64,000 nt of DNA from Mannheimia varigena (GCF_013377235.1 NZ_CP016226.1:1984001-2048000), one strand, 5' to 3'. Shown: positions 1 through 8,832, numbered from the stretch's first letter. Notes: generated by a model from the sequence alone, not told the origin. Numbers and translations are program-made.

Positions 1-320
1 GAAATTGCCTCATCAAAGCTATAAGACATTAATGATTGTTTCTGATAATCAGAGAGTTCAAAACGCCAAATACCTTGCGGAGCATTCTCAACATAAGCAG
101 GCAATGTAGGATGATTTAGATGGATAAGCAGTGGAAGTAACGAAAAAACATGGGTGAAGCATTGGTTATTTGCTCTCATTGCTCGTTCAATGCGGTAGGT
201 ATTTAATTGATCGAGCCGCTTTTTAGTAAAGTCTAATTTTTGAGAAAAGCTAAGTTTATCAGTAGTAATAGTCGTTTTTTCTACTGTGATTTGATTAGCT
301 TTCAGACTTAGTGTTTTCAC
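1..320 (-). CDS. cyaA: adenylate cyclase class I, N-terminal part (cut by window edge)
   Basis: Makes cAMP from ATP in the cytoplasm and so feeds CRP-dependent control. Only about the first 106 codons are present; the gene runs off the left edge. The reverse-strand translation contains KKRLDQLNTYRIERAM and then FSLLPLLIHLNHPTLPAYV, which match the conserved N-terminal region of enterobacterial-type CyaA. No ATG fits: the start I choose is GTG at 320-318, preceded by GGAAG, a plausible ribosome binding site. A weak non-ATG start is also known for cyaA in E. coli. It is divergent from fabB across a 250 bp intergenic region. The call is strong despite the truncation. Confidence 0.85.
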   Translation of the reverse strand, partial: MKTLSLKANQITVEKTTITTDKLSFSQKLDFTKKRLDQLNTYRIERAMRANNQCFTHVFSLLPLLIHLNHPTLPAYVENAPQGIWRFELSDYQKQSLMSYSFDEAI

Positions 321-456
321 GTCAGCTTCCTTACTAAAAATGTGATCTACTCAACATTTTAGCTCAAAAGCTATTGTTATGGAATGCTGTAAAAATAAAT
401 CTGATTTATATCTTTTTGTATAAAACAGCTCGGATCTGACCACTATCTTATTCGAA

Positions 457-473
457 AAGAGTTCAGACCAGTC
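457..473 (-). promoter_or_regulatory. candidate FadR operator upstream of fabB
   Basis: Reverse strand reads GACTGGTCTGAACTCTT, which agrees with 13 of the 16 defined positions of the E. coli FadR consensus AACTGGTCNGACCTGTT as I recall it. It lies about 100 bp before the fabB start. In E. coli FadR activates fabB from an upstream site, so position and identity agree. The assignment is by inspection only. Confidence 0.55.
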
Positions 474-514
474 ACAATTTTGTGTAAAATAGATAAGTTT
501 TAGTAGCTTATTTG

Positions 515-532
515 AGCGAACAAGTGTAAGCT
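515..532 (+). promoter_or_regulatory. candidate FabR-like operator of fabB
   Basis: AGCGAACAAGTGTAAGCT has the symmetry AGC-N2-ACA-N2-TGT-N2-GCT, which resembles the FabR palindrome of enterobacterial fabA and fabB. It lies 38 bp before the fabB start and downstream of the FadR-like site, the same arrangement as in E. coli. The core AACAAGTGTA recurs twice upstream of the acyl-CoA synthetase gene near 43.9 kb. Confidence 0.6.
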
Positions 533-570
533 GAATTTACTATTTTTTCATAAATGATGAAGGAAACAAA

Positions 571-1788
571 ATGAAAAGAGTTGTTATTACAGGTTTAGGT
601 GTTATTTCAAGTATTGGTAACAATAAAGAAGAAGTGTTAGCCTCATTAAAAGAAGGTAAGTCAGGTATTGAATTTGTACCTGATTTTGCTGAAGTAGGTA
701 TGCGTAGCCAAGTGGCGGGCACGATTAAATTAAACCCAGCAGAGCTGATTGACCGTAAAGTTTACCGTTTTATGGGCGATGCGGCAGCTTATGCCTACAT
801 TTGTATGAAAGAAGCAATCGAAGATGCCGGTTTAACTGAAGATAATGTTTCAAACGAGCGTACAGGTTTAGTAATTGGCTCTGGTATCGGCTCTGCTCGT
901 GCTCAAGTTGCGGCAACAGATGCAGTGCGTGGACCTCGCGGTGTAAAAGGTATTGGGCCTTATGCGGTAACTAAAACAATGGCATCAAGCGTATCTGCTT
1001 GTTTAGCTACGCCCTTTAAAATTAAAGGAGTAAACTATAGCATTAGTTCTGCTTGTGCAACTTCAGCTCACGCAATCGGACACGCAATGGAGTTAATCCA
1101 ATTAGGCAAGCAAGATGTTGTTTTTGCGGGTGGTGCAGAAGAGCTTTGCTGGGAAGGCGCGGCACAGTTCGATGCGATGGGGGCAGTATCTTCTAAATAT
1201 AATGACACGCCAACTAAAGCGAGCCGTGCTTATGATGCAAATCGTGATGGTTTTGTTATTGCAGGTGGTGGTGCAATCTTAGTGATTGAAGAATTAGAAC
1301 ACGCCCTTGCTCGTGGTGCCAAGATCTACGCAGAAATTGTGGGCTATGGTGCAACATCTGATGGTTACGATATGGTTGCCCCAAGTGGTGAAGGTGCAGA
1401 ACGTTGTATGAAACAAGCTATGGCAACTGTAAATGGCGAAATTGAATACATTAACGTACACGGTACCTCTACTCCAGTCGGTGATGTGAAAGAACTGGGT
1501 GCAATCCGCAATGTATTTGGCGATAAGACTCCTGCTATTTCTTCAACTAAATCAATGACAGGGCACTCTCTTGGTGCTGCAGGGGCCCACGAGGCAATTT
1601 ATTCATTATTAATGTTGGATAACAATTTTATCGCACCAAGCATTAATATTGAAACTCTCGATGAGCAAGCTGAAGGTATGAATATTGTAACTGAACGCCA
1701 AGACAAAGAGTTAACCACTGTAATGTCTAATAGCTTCGGCTTTGGTGGTACAAACGCTTGTTTAGTGTTCCAACGCTATTCAAAATAA
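571..1788 (+). CDS. fabB: beta-ketoacyl-ACP synthase I
   Basis: Condenses malonyl-ACP with acyl-ACP in fatty acid elongation, including the step needed for unsaturated chains. At 405 aa it is one residue shorter than E. coli FabB. The Cys-His-His triad is visible: Cys162 in SSACATSAH, His297 in NVHGTSTP and His332 in SMTGHSLGA. The C-terminal glycine-rich FGFGGTNACLVF signature is also present. The ATG follows AAGGAAAC. The gene is monocistronic, bounded by a terminator downstream and two candidate operators upstream. FabF is the main alternative, but the FabB-type residues around the active site and the length favour FabB. Confidence 0.96.
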   Translation: MKRVVITGLGVISSIGNNKEEVLASLKEGKSGIEFVPDFAEVGMRSQVAGTIKLNPAELIDRKVYRFMGDAAAYAYICMKEAIEDAGLTEDNVSNERTGLVIGSGIGSARAQVAATDAVRGPRGVKGIGPYAVTKTMASSVSACLATPFKIKGVNYSISSACATSAHAIGHAMELIQLGKQDVVFAGGAEELCWEGAAQFDAMGAVSSKYNDTPTKASRAYDANRDGFVIAGGGAILVIEELEHALARGAKIYAEIVGYGATSDGYDMVAPSGEGAERCMKQAMATVNGEIEYINVHGTSTPVGDVKELGAIRNVFGDKTPAISSTKSMTGHSLGAAGAHEAIYSLLMLDNNFIAPSINIETLDEQAEGMNIVTERQDKELTTVMSNSFGFGGTNACLVFQRYSK

Positions 1789-1814
1789 TTTCATCTTAAT
1801 GGATAAAGATAAAG

Positions 1815-1837
1815 AAGTGCGGTAACGCACTTTTTTA
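1815..1837 (+). terminator. fabB terminator built on an AAGTGCGGT motif
   Basis: AAGTGCG and CGCACTT pair around a GTAA loop and are followed by a T run. The left arm plus loop reads AAGTGCGGT, which is the H. influenzae-type uptake signal core rather than the ACAAGCGGT type that dominates this genome. Confidence 0.8.
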
Positions 1838-2132
1838 TTACCTACAAGCGGTTGAATTTTGCTAAAAATTTGCAAATTGATTCCTGTTTCGTATCTTCTC
1901 TATTTTTTTCACAAAAAAATCAAATTTTATTTTTATCTGCTTATATTTATATTTTTAGCATTAAATTTTGTTAAATTGTTTTTATGATCGCCATATAAAA
2001 GAATTTCAATTTATTAAGCAGAATAATAATTTTAGCATTTTTTTAACAAGATTTTTGAACATCTATTTTTTACTTTATTTTATGAGTAGAATGAAAACTT
2101 ATTCGAGGTCTTACACATATTTTGGAGAATAT
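1838..2132. other. AT-rich intergenic region with one uptake signal
   Basis: Between the fabB terminator and the transporter start. It holds an uptake signal ACAAGCGGT at 1844-1852, followed by AT-rich DNA with TTTGCAAAT-like sequence. I see no convincing gene. An open frame runs into the transporter from 1968, but it is low-complexity and I treat it as untranslated leader. Confidence 0.5.
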
Positions 2133-3401
2133 ATGACACAACAAATAGAACAATCAACTTGGAAAAGTAAATTTGCCGCAATGGGACCGGGTATTTTAAT
2201 GGCATCAGCAGCTGTGGGTGGTTCGCATATTGTTGCTTCCACTCAAGCGGGGGCGATTTATGGTTGGCAATTAGCGATTATTATTATTTTAGCAAACTTG
2301 TTTAAGTATCCGTTTTTCCGTTTCGGAGTGCAGTACACTTTATCTAGTGGCAAAAGTTTATTAGAAGGTTATAAAGATAAGGGTGGTATTTATCTTGTTA
2401 TTTTCTTTATTCTAAATGTACTGGCAGGTATGATTAATACTGCAGCCGTGGGTATTGTAACTGCTGCAATCTTAAAATTTATTTTTTCAGCACTAGGTGT
2501 TTCATTTGATTTAAGCATTCCAATGGCAGGAACAATCGTGATTGTAGTAACCTGGGGAATATTGCTTTTAGGAAAATATCGTTTCTTAGATTCTCTCTCT
2601 AAATGGATTATGATTGCTCTAACCATTTCAACAGTAACAGCGGTAGTTATTGCAGCGTTAAAAGGCGGTATTCCAGTTGCTCCTGATTTTATTGAACCAT
2701 CACCTTGGAATTTAGCTGCTCTTGGTTTTATTGTTGCATTAATGGGCTGGATGCCTGCACCAATTGAAATTTCAGCGATTAACTCAATGTGGGTTATTGC
2801 CAAAAAACGTTTTAGTAAAATCAGCTATCAAGATGGTATTTTTGACTTTAATGTGGGTTATATTGGTACAGCAATTTTAGCAATCGTATTCTTAGCATTA
2901 GGTGCATTAGTACAATATGGTTCAGGCGAACAAGTTGAGCAGGCAGGTGTAAAATATATTGCCCAATTAATCAAAATGTACGCCTTTGCAATTGGTGATT
3001 GGTCTAAACTGTTAATTGCATTCATTGCCTTTATGTGTATGTTTGGTACAACCATTACGGTTATTGATGGTTATTCCCGTGCGAATGCAGAAACATTGCG
3101 TATTTTAACAGGGCGTAAAGCGCATTCTCAAACAGAATTAGCGATTTGGTTAACACTCACATCTGCAATTGGCATCTTAATTATTAGTGTATTTATGAGT
3201 GATGTAGCGGCAATGCTGAAATTTGCAATGATTTCATCATTTGTTTCAACGCCAATTTTTGCGTGGTTAAACTTTTCATTAGTGTTGAAAGGTGAACATC
3301 GTGTAACAGGTGGATTATTCTGGTTAGCTGTAGTTGGGCTAATTTATTTAACTGCTTTTGCCTTACTATTCTTAGCACAGCAGTTTGGTATTATTGGGTA
3401 A
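2133..3401 (+). CDS. NRAMP-family divalent metal transporter, non-canonical
   Basis: Integral inner-membrane protein of 422 aa with about eleven hydrophobic segments. The overall pattern is that of the NRAMP/SLC11 family: an N-terminal GPGILMASAAVGGSHI segment and a sixth helix with GWMPAPIEIS near residues 205-214. In canonical Mn/Fe transporters helix 1 carries DPGN and helix 6 carries MPH. Here the helix 1 motif reads AVGGSH and helix 6 reads MPAP, so the metal-binding Asp is not where expected. The substrate cannot be assigned. I chose the ATG at 2133 because TTGGAG lies just before it; the open frame extends 55 codons further upstream without a ribosome site. Downstream there is a strong convergent terminator. 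Confidence 0.75.
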   Translation: MTQQIEQSTWKSKFAAMGPGILMASAAVGGSHIVASTQAGAIYGWQLAIIIILANLFKYPFFRFGVQYTLSSGKSLLEGYKDKGGIYLVIFFILNVLAGMINTAAVGIVTAAILKFIFSALGVSFDLSIPMAGTIVIVVTWGILLLGKYRFLDSLSKWIMIALTISTVTAVVIAALKGGIPVAPDFIEPSPWNLAALGFIVALMGWMPAPIEISAINSMWVIAKKRFSKISYQDGIFDFNVGYIGTAILAIVFLALGALVQYGSGEQVEQAGVKYIAQLIKMYAFAIGDWSKLLIAFIAFMCMFGTTITVIDGYSRANAETLRILTGRKAHSQTELAIWLTLTSAIGILIISVFMSDVAAMLKFAMISSFVSTPIFAWLNFSLVLKGEHRVTGGLFWLAVVGLIYLTAFALLFLAQQFGIIG

Positions 3402-3420
3402 TTAAGTGAAATAATAAACA

Positions 3421-3457
3421 AAAGGGCAGTATTCCATCAGATACTGCCCTTTTTATT
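3421..3457. terminator. bidirectional terminator between the NRAMP gene and ligA
   Basis: A 12 bp perfect stem, AAAGGGCAGTAT with ATACTGCCCTTT, an 8-base loop and a T run. It sits between convergent genes and overlaps the very end of ligA. Confidence 0.85.
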
Positions 3458-5513
3458 AGCCTTTTGTGAGCTCAATAAATCCTTGTTCGCTGAGAATTTG
3501 TATCCCTAATTCCTGAGCCTTAGTTAGCTTTGAGCCTGCTTTTTCACCTGCGATGAGGTAATCGGTTTTACTTGAAACCGAACCTGAAACTTTGCAGCCT
3601 AGACTTTGTAATAGAGCTTTGGCTTCATCTCGGGTCATTTGGGTGAGAGTGCCAGTTAACACTACGTTTTTGTCTTTTAATGGATTATCGACAATTTCAA
3701 TTTTAACTACATTTTCCCAATGCACGCCTTGAGTAATCAAATCTTCAACTACTTCAACATTATGTGGTTCTTGCCAGAAGCTAACGATGCGGTTTGCTAC
3801 CACTTCGCCCACATCTTGCACCTCTTTTAATTGCTCGAAAGTGGCTTGGCGAATTGCTTCAAGTGAACCGAAATGGTTAGCTAAGTTCAAAGCAGTTGCT
3901 TCCCCAACTTCACGAATGCCTAATGAGAACAAAAAGCGGGGAAGGGTGGTATTTTTCGCTTTTTCGATACTGTTTAGGGCATTTTGAGCCGATTTTTCGC
4001 CCATTCGTTCTAATCGCATTAAAGTTGTATGATCGAGCTTGAATAGATCGGCTGGAGTTTTAATTAACTCACGAGCCATTAACTGCTCAATCAGTTTTTC
4101 GCCTACGCCGTCAATATCCATCGCTTTGCGAGAAACGAAATGTTTTAACGCTTCTTTGCGTTGGGCTCCGCAGAACAGTCCGCCAGTGCAGCGTGCTACG
4201 GCTTCGCCTTCCACACGCACCACCGCTGAATTACAGATTGGACAAGCGGTCGGAAATTCAATTTTTTTTGCATTTTCAGGGCGGCGTTCAGCAACCACCC
4301 CTGTAATTTGTGGAATAACATCGCCTGCACGGCGAATAATCACGGTATCGCCAATCACAATGCCTAAACGTTCAATTTCATCGCCATTATGTAGCGTAGC
4401 ATTGCTTACTGTTACACCTGCTACAAACACAGGCTCTAATTTTGCAACAGGCGTGATTGCCCCTGTTCTTCCTACTTGGAAATCTACTTCTTTCAAAATA
4501 GTCATTTCTTCCTGTGCAGGGAATTTGTAAGCAATTGCCCAGCGTGGGGAGCGAGAGATAAAACCAAGTTGCTCTTGTAAGGCAATGTCATTGACTTTCA
4601 ATACTGTGCCATCAATATCATAGCCTAGCGTTGGGCGTTTAGCTTGGATTTCAGCATAATACGCCAAGAGTTCTGTTTTGCCTTGAGCTAAGCGGATTTC
4701 ATTATTGACAGGTATGCCAAGCGATTTGAGCCATTGCAAACGCTCAAACTGAGTGTTTGGCAATTCATCATCACTTTCATAAATGCCAATACCGTAAGCA
4801 TTTAGCACGAGTGGGCGTTGGCGAGTAATTTTTGGATCTAACTGTCTTAACGAACCTGCTGCCGCATTACGAGGGTTAGCAAAGGTTTTCTCGCCTTTGG
4901 CTAAGGCTTTTTCATTTAACTCATTAAAGCCCGCTTGTGGCATAAACACTTCACCACGAATTTCTAAACGAGCTGGTGGATTGAGCGTGTTTAGTTTTAA
5001 TGGAATATTACGAATGGTACGGATATTGGCGGTAATATCTTCGCCTGTTGTGCCATCGCCTCGGGTAGCTGCACGGGTAAGTAAGCCGTTTTCATACAAA
5101 ATACTTACGGCTAAACCGTCTAATTTCGGCTCGCAGCAAAATGTTAACTCATTTGGATTGGCAATAATATAGCTTTCCATTCGGCGTAAAAAGCCATCTA
5201 AATCATCATCACCAAAGGCGTTATCTAACGAAAGCATTGGCATTTCGTGTGTAACTTGAGCAAAGCCTGATAATGGCTTTGCACCCACTCGTTGCGTTGG
5301 CGAATCTGCGGTAATCAGTTCCGGGCGTTGCCATTCAATATTTTTCAGTTCATTCATTAAGCGGTCGTATTCCGCATCCGGTACGCTAGGATTATCTAAA
5401 ACGTGATATTCATACTCGTATTGACGTAACTTTTGGCGAAGCTGTTCGATTTGCTCAACTAACGCTGATGTTGTATTTTCTTCAAATAAAGAGCCTTGGC
5501 TAAATAAAGACAT
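3456..5513 (-). CDS. ligA: NAD-dependent DNA ligase
   Basis: Seals nicks in duplex DNA using NAD, joining Okazaki fragments. At 685 aa it is full length (E. coli 671 aa). The adenylation-site lysine is K130 in CEPKLDGLAV. A four-cysteine zinc finger lies around residues 424-445 (CPIC then CTGGLFC), then a helix-hairpin-helix region, then a C-terminal BRCT domain from about residue 605 (KNVVLTGTL, DYLIAGEKAGSKL). It lies just downstream of zipA, as in E. coli, but a terminator-like hairpin made of two uptake signals separates the two genes. Confidence 0.97.
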   Translation of the reverse strand: MSLFSQGSLFEENTTSALVEQIEQLRQKLRQYEYEYHVLDNPSVPDAEYDRLMNELKNIEWQRPELITADSPTQRVGAKPLSGFAQVTHEMPMLSLDNAFGDDDLDGFLRRMESYIIANPNELTFCCEPKLDGLAVSILYENGLLTRAATRGDGTTGEDITANIRTIRNIPLKLNTLNPPARLEIRGEVFMPQAGFNELNEKALAKGEKTFANPRNAAAGSLRQLDPKITRQRPLVLNAYGIGIYESDDELPNTQFERLQWLKSLGIPVNNEIRLAQGKTELLAYYAEIQAKRPTLGYDIDGTVLKVNDIALQEQLGFISRSPRWAIAYKFPAQEEMTILKEVDFQVGRTGAITPVAKLEPVFVAGVTVSNATLHNGDEIERLGIVIGDTVIIRRAGDVIPQITGVVAERRPENAKKIEFPTACPICNSAVVRVEGEAVARCTGGLFCGAQRKEALKHFVSRKAMDIDGVGEKLIEQLMARELIKTPADLFKLDHTTLMRLERMGEKSAQNALNSIEKAKNTTLPRFLFSLGIREVGEATALNLANHFGSLEAIRQATFEQLKEVQDVGEVVANRIVSFWQEPHNVEVVEDLITQGVHWENVVKIEIVDNPLKDKNVVLTGTLTQMTRDEAKALLQSLGCKVSGSVSSKTDYLIAGEKAGSKLTKAQELGIQILSEQGFIELTKG

Positions 5514-5530
5514 TGGTAAAATTCTCTACA

Positions 5531-5556
5531 AAAAAGACCGCTTGTAACAAGCGGTC
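5531..5556 (-). terminator. uptake-signal hairpin between zipA and ligA
   Basis: GACCGCTTGT at 5536-5545 and ACAAGCGGTC at 5547-5556 form a perfect 10 bp stem with a one-base loop. On the reverse strand it is followed by a T run (A run at 5531-5535). It looks like an intrinsic terminator between zipA and ligA made from two opposed uptake signals. Confidence 0.7.
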
Positions 5557-5578
5557 GAAAAAACAATTATTTTTGCAA

Positions 5579-6478
5579 TTAATGCATTACACGTTGCATA
5601 TAACGTTGGCGGGATTCTTCGCTAAATGGCTGTTGAGCATCGTCATATAAATAGCCACCGAGCGATGATGCCAAGTGTTCCGCATTGCTCAGTAACAATT
5701 TCATATTCACAATATCGTTGCCTTCGGTTGGTAACTGCATAAATAGTACCAAGCCAGCGGTCGAGAAGTTGGTAATATTGTGTAAATCAAATGTACCTGG
5801 GTTCATTAAGTTTGCCGCACTGAAAATAATTGGGCTGAGCGAATCGTCAATGTGTTGGTGGCGGTGGAAAATTTGGTGTTCGCCAAAACGCAACCCAACT
5901 TCTTCCAAGTAATGAACCACATAGTCGCCACGGAACGGCTCGTTTTGTGGTGCATAAACATAAAGCGTTACAAATGGGTTTTCTTCCTGCTCAGTTTGTA
6001 CAACTTCGCTTTCTTCTACAGGTGCAACTTGCACTTCTTGTTCAGGAGTAATAGCAACATTAATCGTCGGGTTCGCAAAGTCAGGTGTATTTTGAATATG
6101 TTGCTGATTCGAAATTTGCTGACCATAAGTACTAACAGGCTCAGATATAGGTTGTTGAACAGGTGGTACTGCTTGAACTTGAGGTTCTCCCGGTAAACTG
6201 ATTTTGATATTTTGCAATGAGCTTTCCACTTCCTGTTGGATCTGCTGTGGATTTTCTTCCGGTACAGACATCGCTTGATACTCATTAGCCTGTGGCTGCA
6301 ACGAAGCAGGAATATTGTTATTTAACTCATTATTTGGTGGAGGCACAATAACAGGTCTACTTGAAAAGGTATTTGAGAAAATGTTCGATTTTTCACGGCG
6401 GGCAGACCAAATACTAAAGCCGATCAACACCGCAATCAATAATCCAGCTAGAATAAAGAAAATAATATGCAGTTCCAT
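5579..6478 (-). CDS. zipA: cell division protein ZipA
   Basis: Anchors FtsZ filaments to the inner membrane during septation. The 299 aa protein has the ZipA plan: an N-terminal membrane helix (about residues 4-25, FFILAGLLIAVLIGFSIW), a short basic stretch, a long Pro/Gln-rich linker to about residue 160, and a C-terminal globular domain of about 130 residues that binds the FtsZ tail (FVTLYVYAPQNEPF and later LLSNAEHLASSLGG). Linkers in this family diverge quickly, so the call rests on architecture and on neighbours: divergent from cysZ and upstream of ligA, as in E. coli. Confidence 0.92.
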   Translation of the reverse strand: MELHIIFFILAGLLIAVLIGFSIWSARREKSNIFSNTFSSRPVIVPPPNNELNNNIPASLQPQANEYQAMSVPEENPQQIQQEVESSLQNIKISLPGEPQVQAVPPVQQPISEPVSTYGQQISNQQHIQNTPDFANPTINVAITPEQEVQVAPVEESEVVQTEQEENPFVTLYVYAPQNEPFRGDYVVHYLEEVGLRFGEHQIFHRHQHIDDSLSPIIFSAANLMNPGTFDLHNITNFSTAGLVLFMQLPTEGNDIVNMKLLLSNAEHLASSLGGYLYDDAQQPFSEESRQRYMQRVMH

Positions 6479-6593
6479 TGTGTCCTCTTTATTTTTAAAT
6501 AATCAGTAAAAAATACATTTTCATATTTGCGAAAATAGTGTGTGTAGCTTACCATATTTCTAAAGAATTTTTGACAAAAAATAAGGAATCATT

Positions 6594-7472
6594 ATGTCTT
6601 CTGTTTTTTCAGAGCCACAAAACCAAGTAGGGCTTGGTTTTCATTACTTTATTTATGGCTGGAAGTTGTTGCTGAAACGCCAATTTTTACCCTTTGTGAT
6701 TTTTCCGATTTTGATTAATACGGTGTTAATGGTAGGGCTGATATGGGCGTTTTTTGCCAATATTGGTGGGTTGTTGGCATTAATGTTACCAAGTTGGTTG
6801 GAATGGCTTAGCTTTATTCTAATTCCGTTAATTTTTTTAATGATTTTAGTCGGCTTTTATTTTGCTTTTACCACATTAGCAAACTTTGTTGCAGCTCCTT
6901 TTAATGGTTTACTGGCTGAAAAAGTTGAACTACAACTGACGGGTGAGCCATTGGGCGATATGTCTTTCGGATCAATGTTAAAAGATGTGCCACGAATGCT
7001 AAAACGTGAATGGCAGAAAATGATGTACAGCATTCCAAGATTAATTGTTCTCTTTGTGCTTGGCTTTTTACCTGTGGTTGGGCAAACCATAGTGCCGGTT
7101 CTGACCTTTATGTTTGGTGCGTGGTTGATTGCAATTCAATATTGCGACTATCCGTTTGATAACCATAAAATCAGTTTTCAACGTATGCGAAATGCACTTG
7201 CACAATATCGCACCCTTAATTTTACTTTTGGTGCCTTAGTGAGCTTATTTACGATGATCCCATTTGTTAATTTGGTAGTAATGCCTGTAGCAGTGTGTGG
7301 GGCAACAGCATTATGGGTAAACGAATATCGCCATTTCTTCTTAAACAATCAAACAGGCGAGTTCAGCAAAGCAGACTATACCTTTAAACACCCTGGAACG
7401 GCAGTTAGTACGCAAACGCGTTCAGGTGAGGTAAGTAGAGATGTAAGAAATAGTGATGTAAGTCGCAAGTAA
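6594..7472 (+). CDS. cysZ: sulfate permease CysZ
   Basis: Inner-membrane protein for sulfate uptake feeding cysteine synthesis. At 292 aa it has several strong hydrophobic segments and CysZ-like sequence, including an N-terminal GFHYFIYGWKLL and a central AAPFNGLLAEKVE. The extreme C-terminus is charged and short of structure. It is divergent from zipA, the conserved gamma-proteobacterial arrangement. The ATG follows AAGGAATC. A bidirectional terminator separates it from tonB. Confidence 0.9.
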   Translation: MSSVFSEPQNQVGLGFHYFIYGWKLLLKRQFLPFVIFPILINTVLMVGLIWAFFANIGGLLALMLPSWLEWLSFILIPLIFLMILVGFYFAFTTLANFVAAPFNGLLAEKVELQLTGEPLGDMSFGSMLKDVPRMLKREWQKMMYSIPRLIVLFVLGFLPVVGQTIVPVLTFMFGAWLIAIQYCDYPFDNHKISFQRMRNALAQYRTLNFTFGALVSLFTMIPFVNLVVMPVAVCGATALWVNEYRHFFLNNQTGEFSKADYTFKHPGTAVSTQTRSGEVSRDVRNSDVSRK

Positions 7473-7501
7473 CCGGTTGTTTTCTCTACGTTTTTTGCAT
7501 T

Positions 7502-7540
7502 AACACCCTCAAAACTCATTACTTTTGAGGGTGTTTTTTT
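7502..7540. terminator. bidirectional terminator between cysZ and tonB
   Basis: AACACCCTCAAAA pairs with TTTTGAGGGTGTT and is followed by a T run on the plus strand; the A-rich left side serves tonB on the other strand. Confidence 0.85.
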
Positions 7541-8381
7541 ATTCAAGAGAAAATCTAATTGGTACGGTAACTGAAGGTGGGAAACCTGCTGGTGGCGATG
7601 GCATACTTACCGCCTGTGCACTTTTTACCGCGGCATTGTCCAAATTGCTGTTACCTGAAGAATTAACCACTGAGACATTTGAGATTGCTCCAGATGAGGT
7701 AACATTAAATTTAATAGTTACCGTGCCTGTTTTACGCATCATCTTTTCACGCTGAGGGTATGAATTATTTGCTTTACGTTGTAATGCACGCTGTAATGCG
7801 GTTTTATAAGCGGAAAGCTCGCTTGCATTGCCTCCTGTAGTCGAGGTTGAATTCAATGAGCCGCCTTTTTGCCCGCCTACAACGCCAGTAACCATTTTTT
7901 CGCCTTGTACCGCATTCGGAATAGCTTTTGCTACAATGCCTTGTTTAACTTCAGGACCACGCTCTAGGGCTTTGATTGGTTTTTGCTGAGGTTTCTCTCG
8001 CTCTTTTGGCTTCTCTTTGCGTTTCTCTTCTTTTAGTTTTTCTTTTTTCTCTTTTGGACGTTCTTTACGTTTTTCTTCCTTTGGCTTTTCTTTTTTCGGT
8101 TTTAGGACTGGATCAGGAATAGCTTCAGGCTCAGGTTGAACCTCTGGTTCAGGTGGCTCAACTTTTTCCGGCTCAATTTCCTTCACTTCTTCAGTAGTTT
8201 CGGGTGAAACTGCCACCTGTGGTTGCTCTAATAAAGCCGCAACCATTTCCATTGAAAGCGAATTTTGCTCTGCCGTTTTTTCAATTTTTTGCTCATTAAG
8301 CAAGGCAAAACTACCACCAATCAATGCACCGTGAATGGCTAATGAGGCAATTAATCCGATTCTAGAATGGTGTTTTTTCAT
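7539..8381 (-). CDS. tonB: TonB energy transducer
   Basis: Couples the proton-motive force harvested by ExbB/ExbD to outer-membrane receptors such as the TbpA encoded near 27-30 kb. The 280 aa protein has a short basic N-terminus, one membrane helix (about residues 10-28), a long Pro/Glu/Lys-rich spacer with repeated PEPE and KEEKRKE motifs (about 65-140), and a C-terminal domain ending SPPAGFPPSVTVPIRFSLE. The spacer is richer in Lys/Glu repeats than the E. coli protein. It is last in the exbB-exbD-tonB operon, 13 bp after exbD. Confidence 0.95.
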   Translation of the reverse strand: MKKHHSRIGLIASLAIHGALIGGSFALLNEQKIEKTAEQNSLSMEMVAALLEQPQVAVSPETTEEVKEIEPEKVEPPEPEVQPEPEAIPDPVLKPKKEKPKEEKRKERPKEKKEKLKEEKRKEKPKEREKPQQKPIKALERGPEVKQGIVAKAIPNAVQGEKMVTGVVGGQKGGSLNSTSTTGGNASELSAYKTALQRALQRKANNSYPQREKMMRKTGTVTIKFNVTSSGAISNVSVVNSSGNSNLDNAAVKSAQAVSMPSPPAGFPPSVTVPIRFSLE

Positions 8382-8394
8382 CTCATTTATCCTA

Positions 8395-8832
8395 CTAAGG
8401 CATTATTGGTGCTTGAGCTGGTGTGGTTGGCGTATTGGTAGCAGGTGTCGCAACGGTTTCTTTTTTCGTAATAATTGCCACATTTTTGATCTCATTTGCA
8501 GATAACACATCGGTTAATTCCACAAATTTTTCAAAAGCAACTGCACCATCAACTTTAAGTGATACTTTTTGGCTTTTATCCCAAGTTGAAACTTCCGCCA
8601 CAAGCTGTTCTTTTGTGATAGGTTTGTCATTAAAGAAAAATTCATTGTTTTCAGTAATGGTCAAAAGTTTAGCAAGTTCATCTGCTTGCATCGGCTGTGT
8701 TGTTGTCGCTTTTGGTACATTCACTTGAATTTTACCTTGTGAGATAAAAGAGGCTGTAACTAACACGATAGCCAACAATACCAACATAATATCAATAAAT
8801 GGGATGATGTTGATTTCATCAAATTTTTTCAT
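8395..8832 (-). CDS. exbD: biopolymer transport protein ExbD
   Basis: Subunit of the ExbB-ExbD proton-driven motor. 145 aa: a short cytoplasmic N-terminus, one membrane helix carrying the essential aspartate (FIDIMLVLLAIVLVTASF, with Asp at about residue 14), and a periplasmic domain. The C-terminal 20 residues are Thr/Pro/Ala-rich. It lies between exbB and tonB in one operon. Confidence 0.95.
   Translation of the reverse strand: MKKFDEINIIPFIDIMLVLLAIVLVTASFISQGKIQVNVPKATTTQPMQADELAKLLTITENNEFFFNDKPITKEQLVAEVSTWDKSQKVSLKVDGAVAFEKFVELTDVLSANEIKNVAIITKKETVATPATNTPTTPAQAPIMP

Noticed and set aside
1..320. cyaA as a pseudogene because no ATG is present
   Set aside because: The frame is open to the window edge, well conserved, and has a GTG start with a ribosome site.
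341..356. CRP-like site TGTGATCTACTCAACA close to the cyaA start
   Set aside because: Only the left half is good (8 of 10 overall), and it lies within 40 bp of the start codon. cAMP feedback on cyaA is known in E. coli, but this match is too weak to annotate.
1968..2132. 55-codon N-terminal extension of the NRAMP-family gene
   Set aside because: No ribosome site upstream, low-complexity Phe/Asn-rich translation, and a good site exists before ATG 2133.
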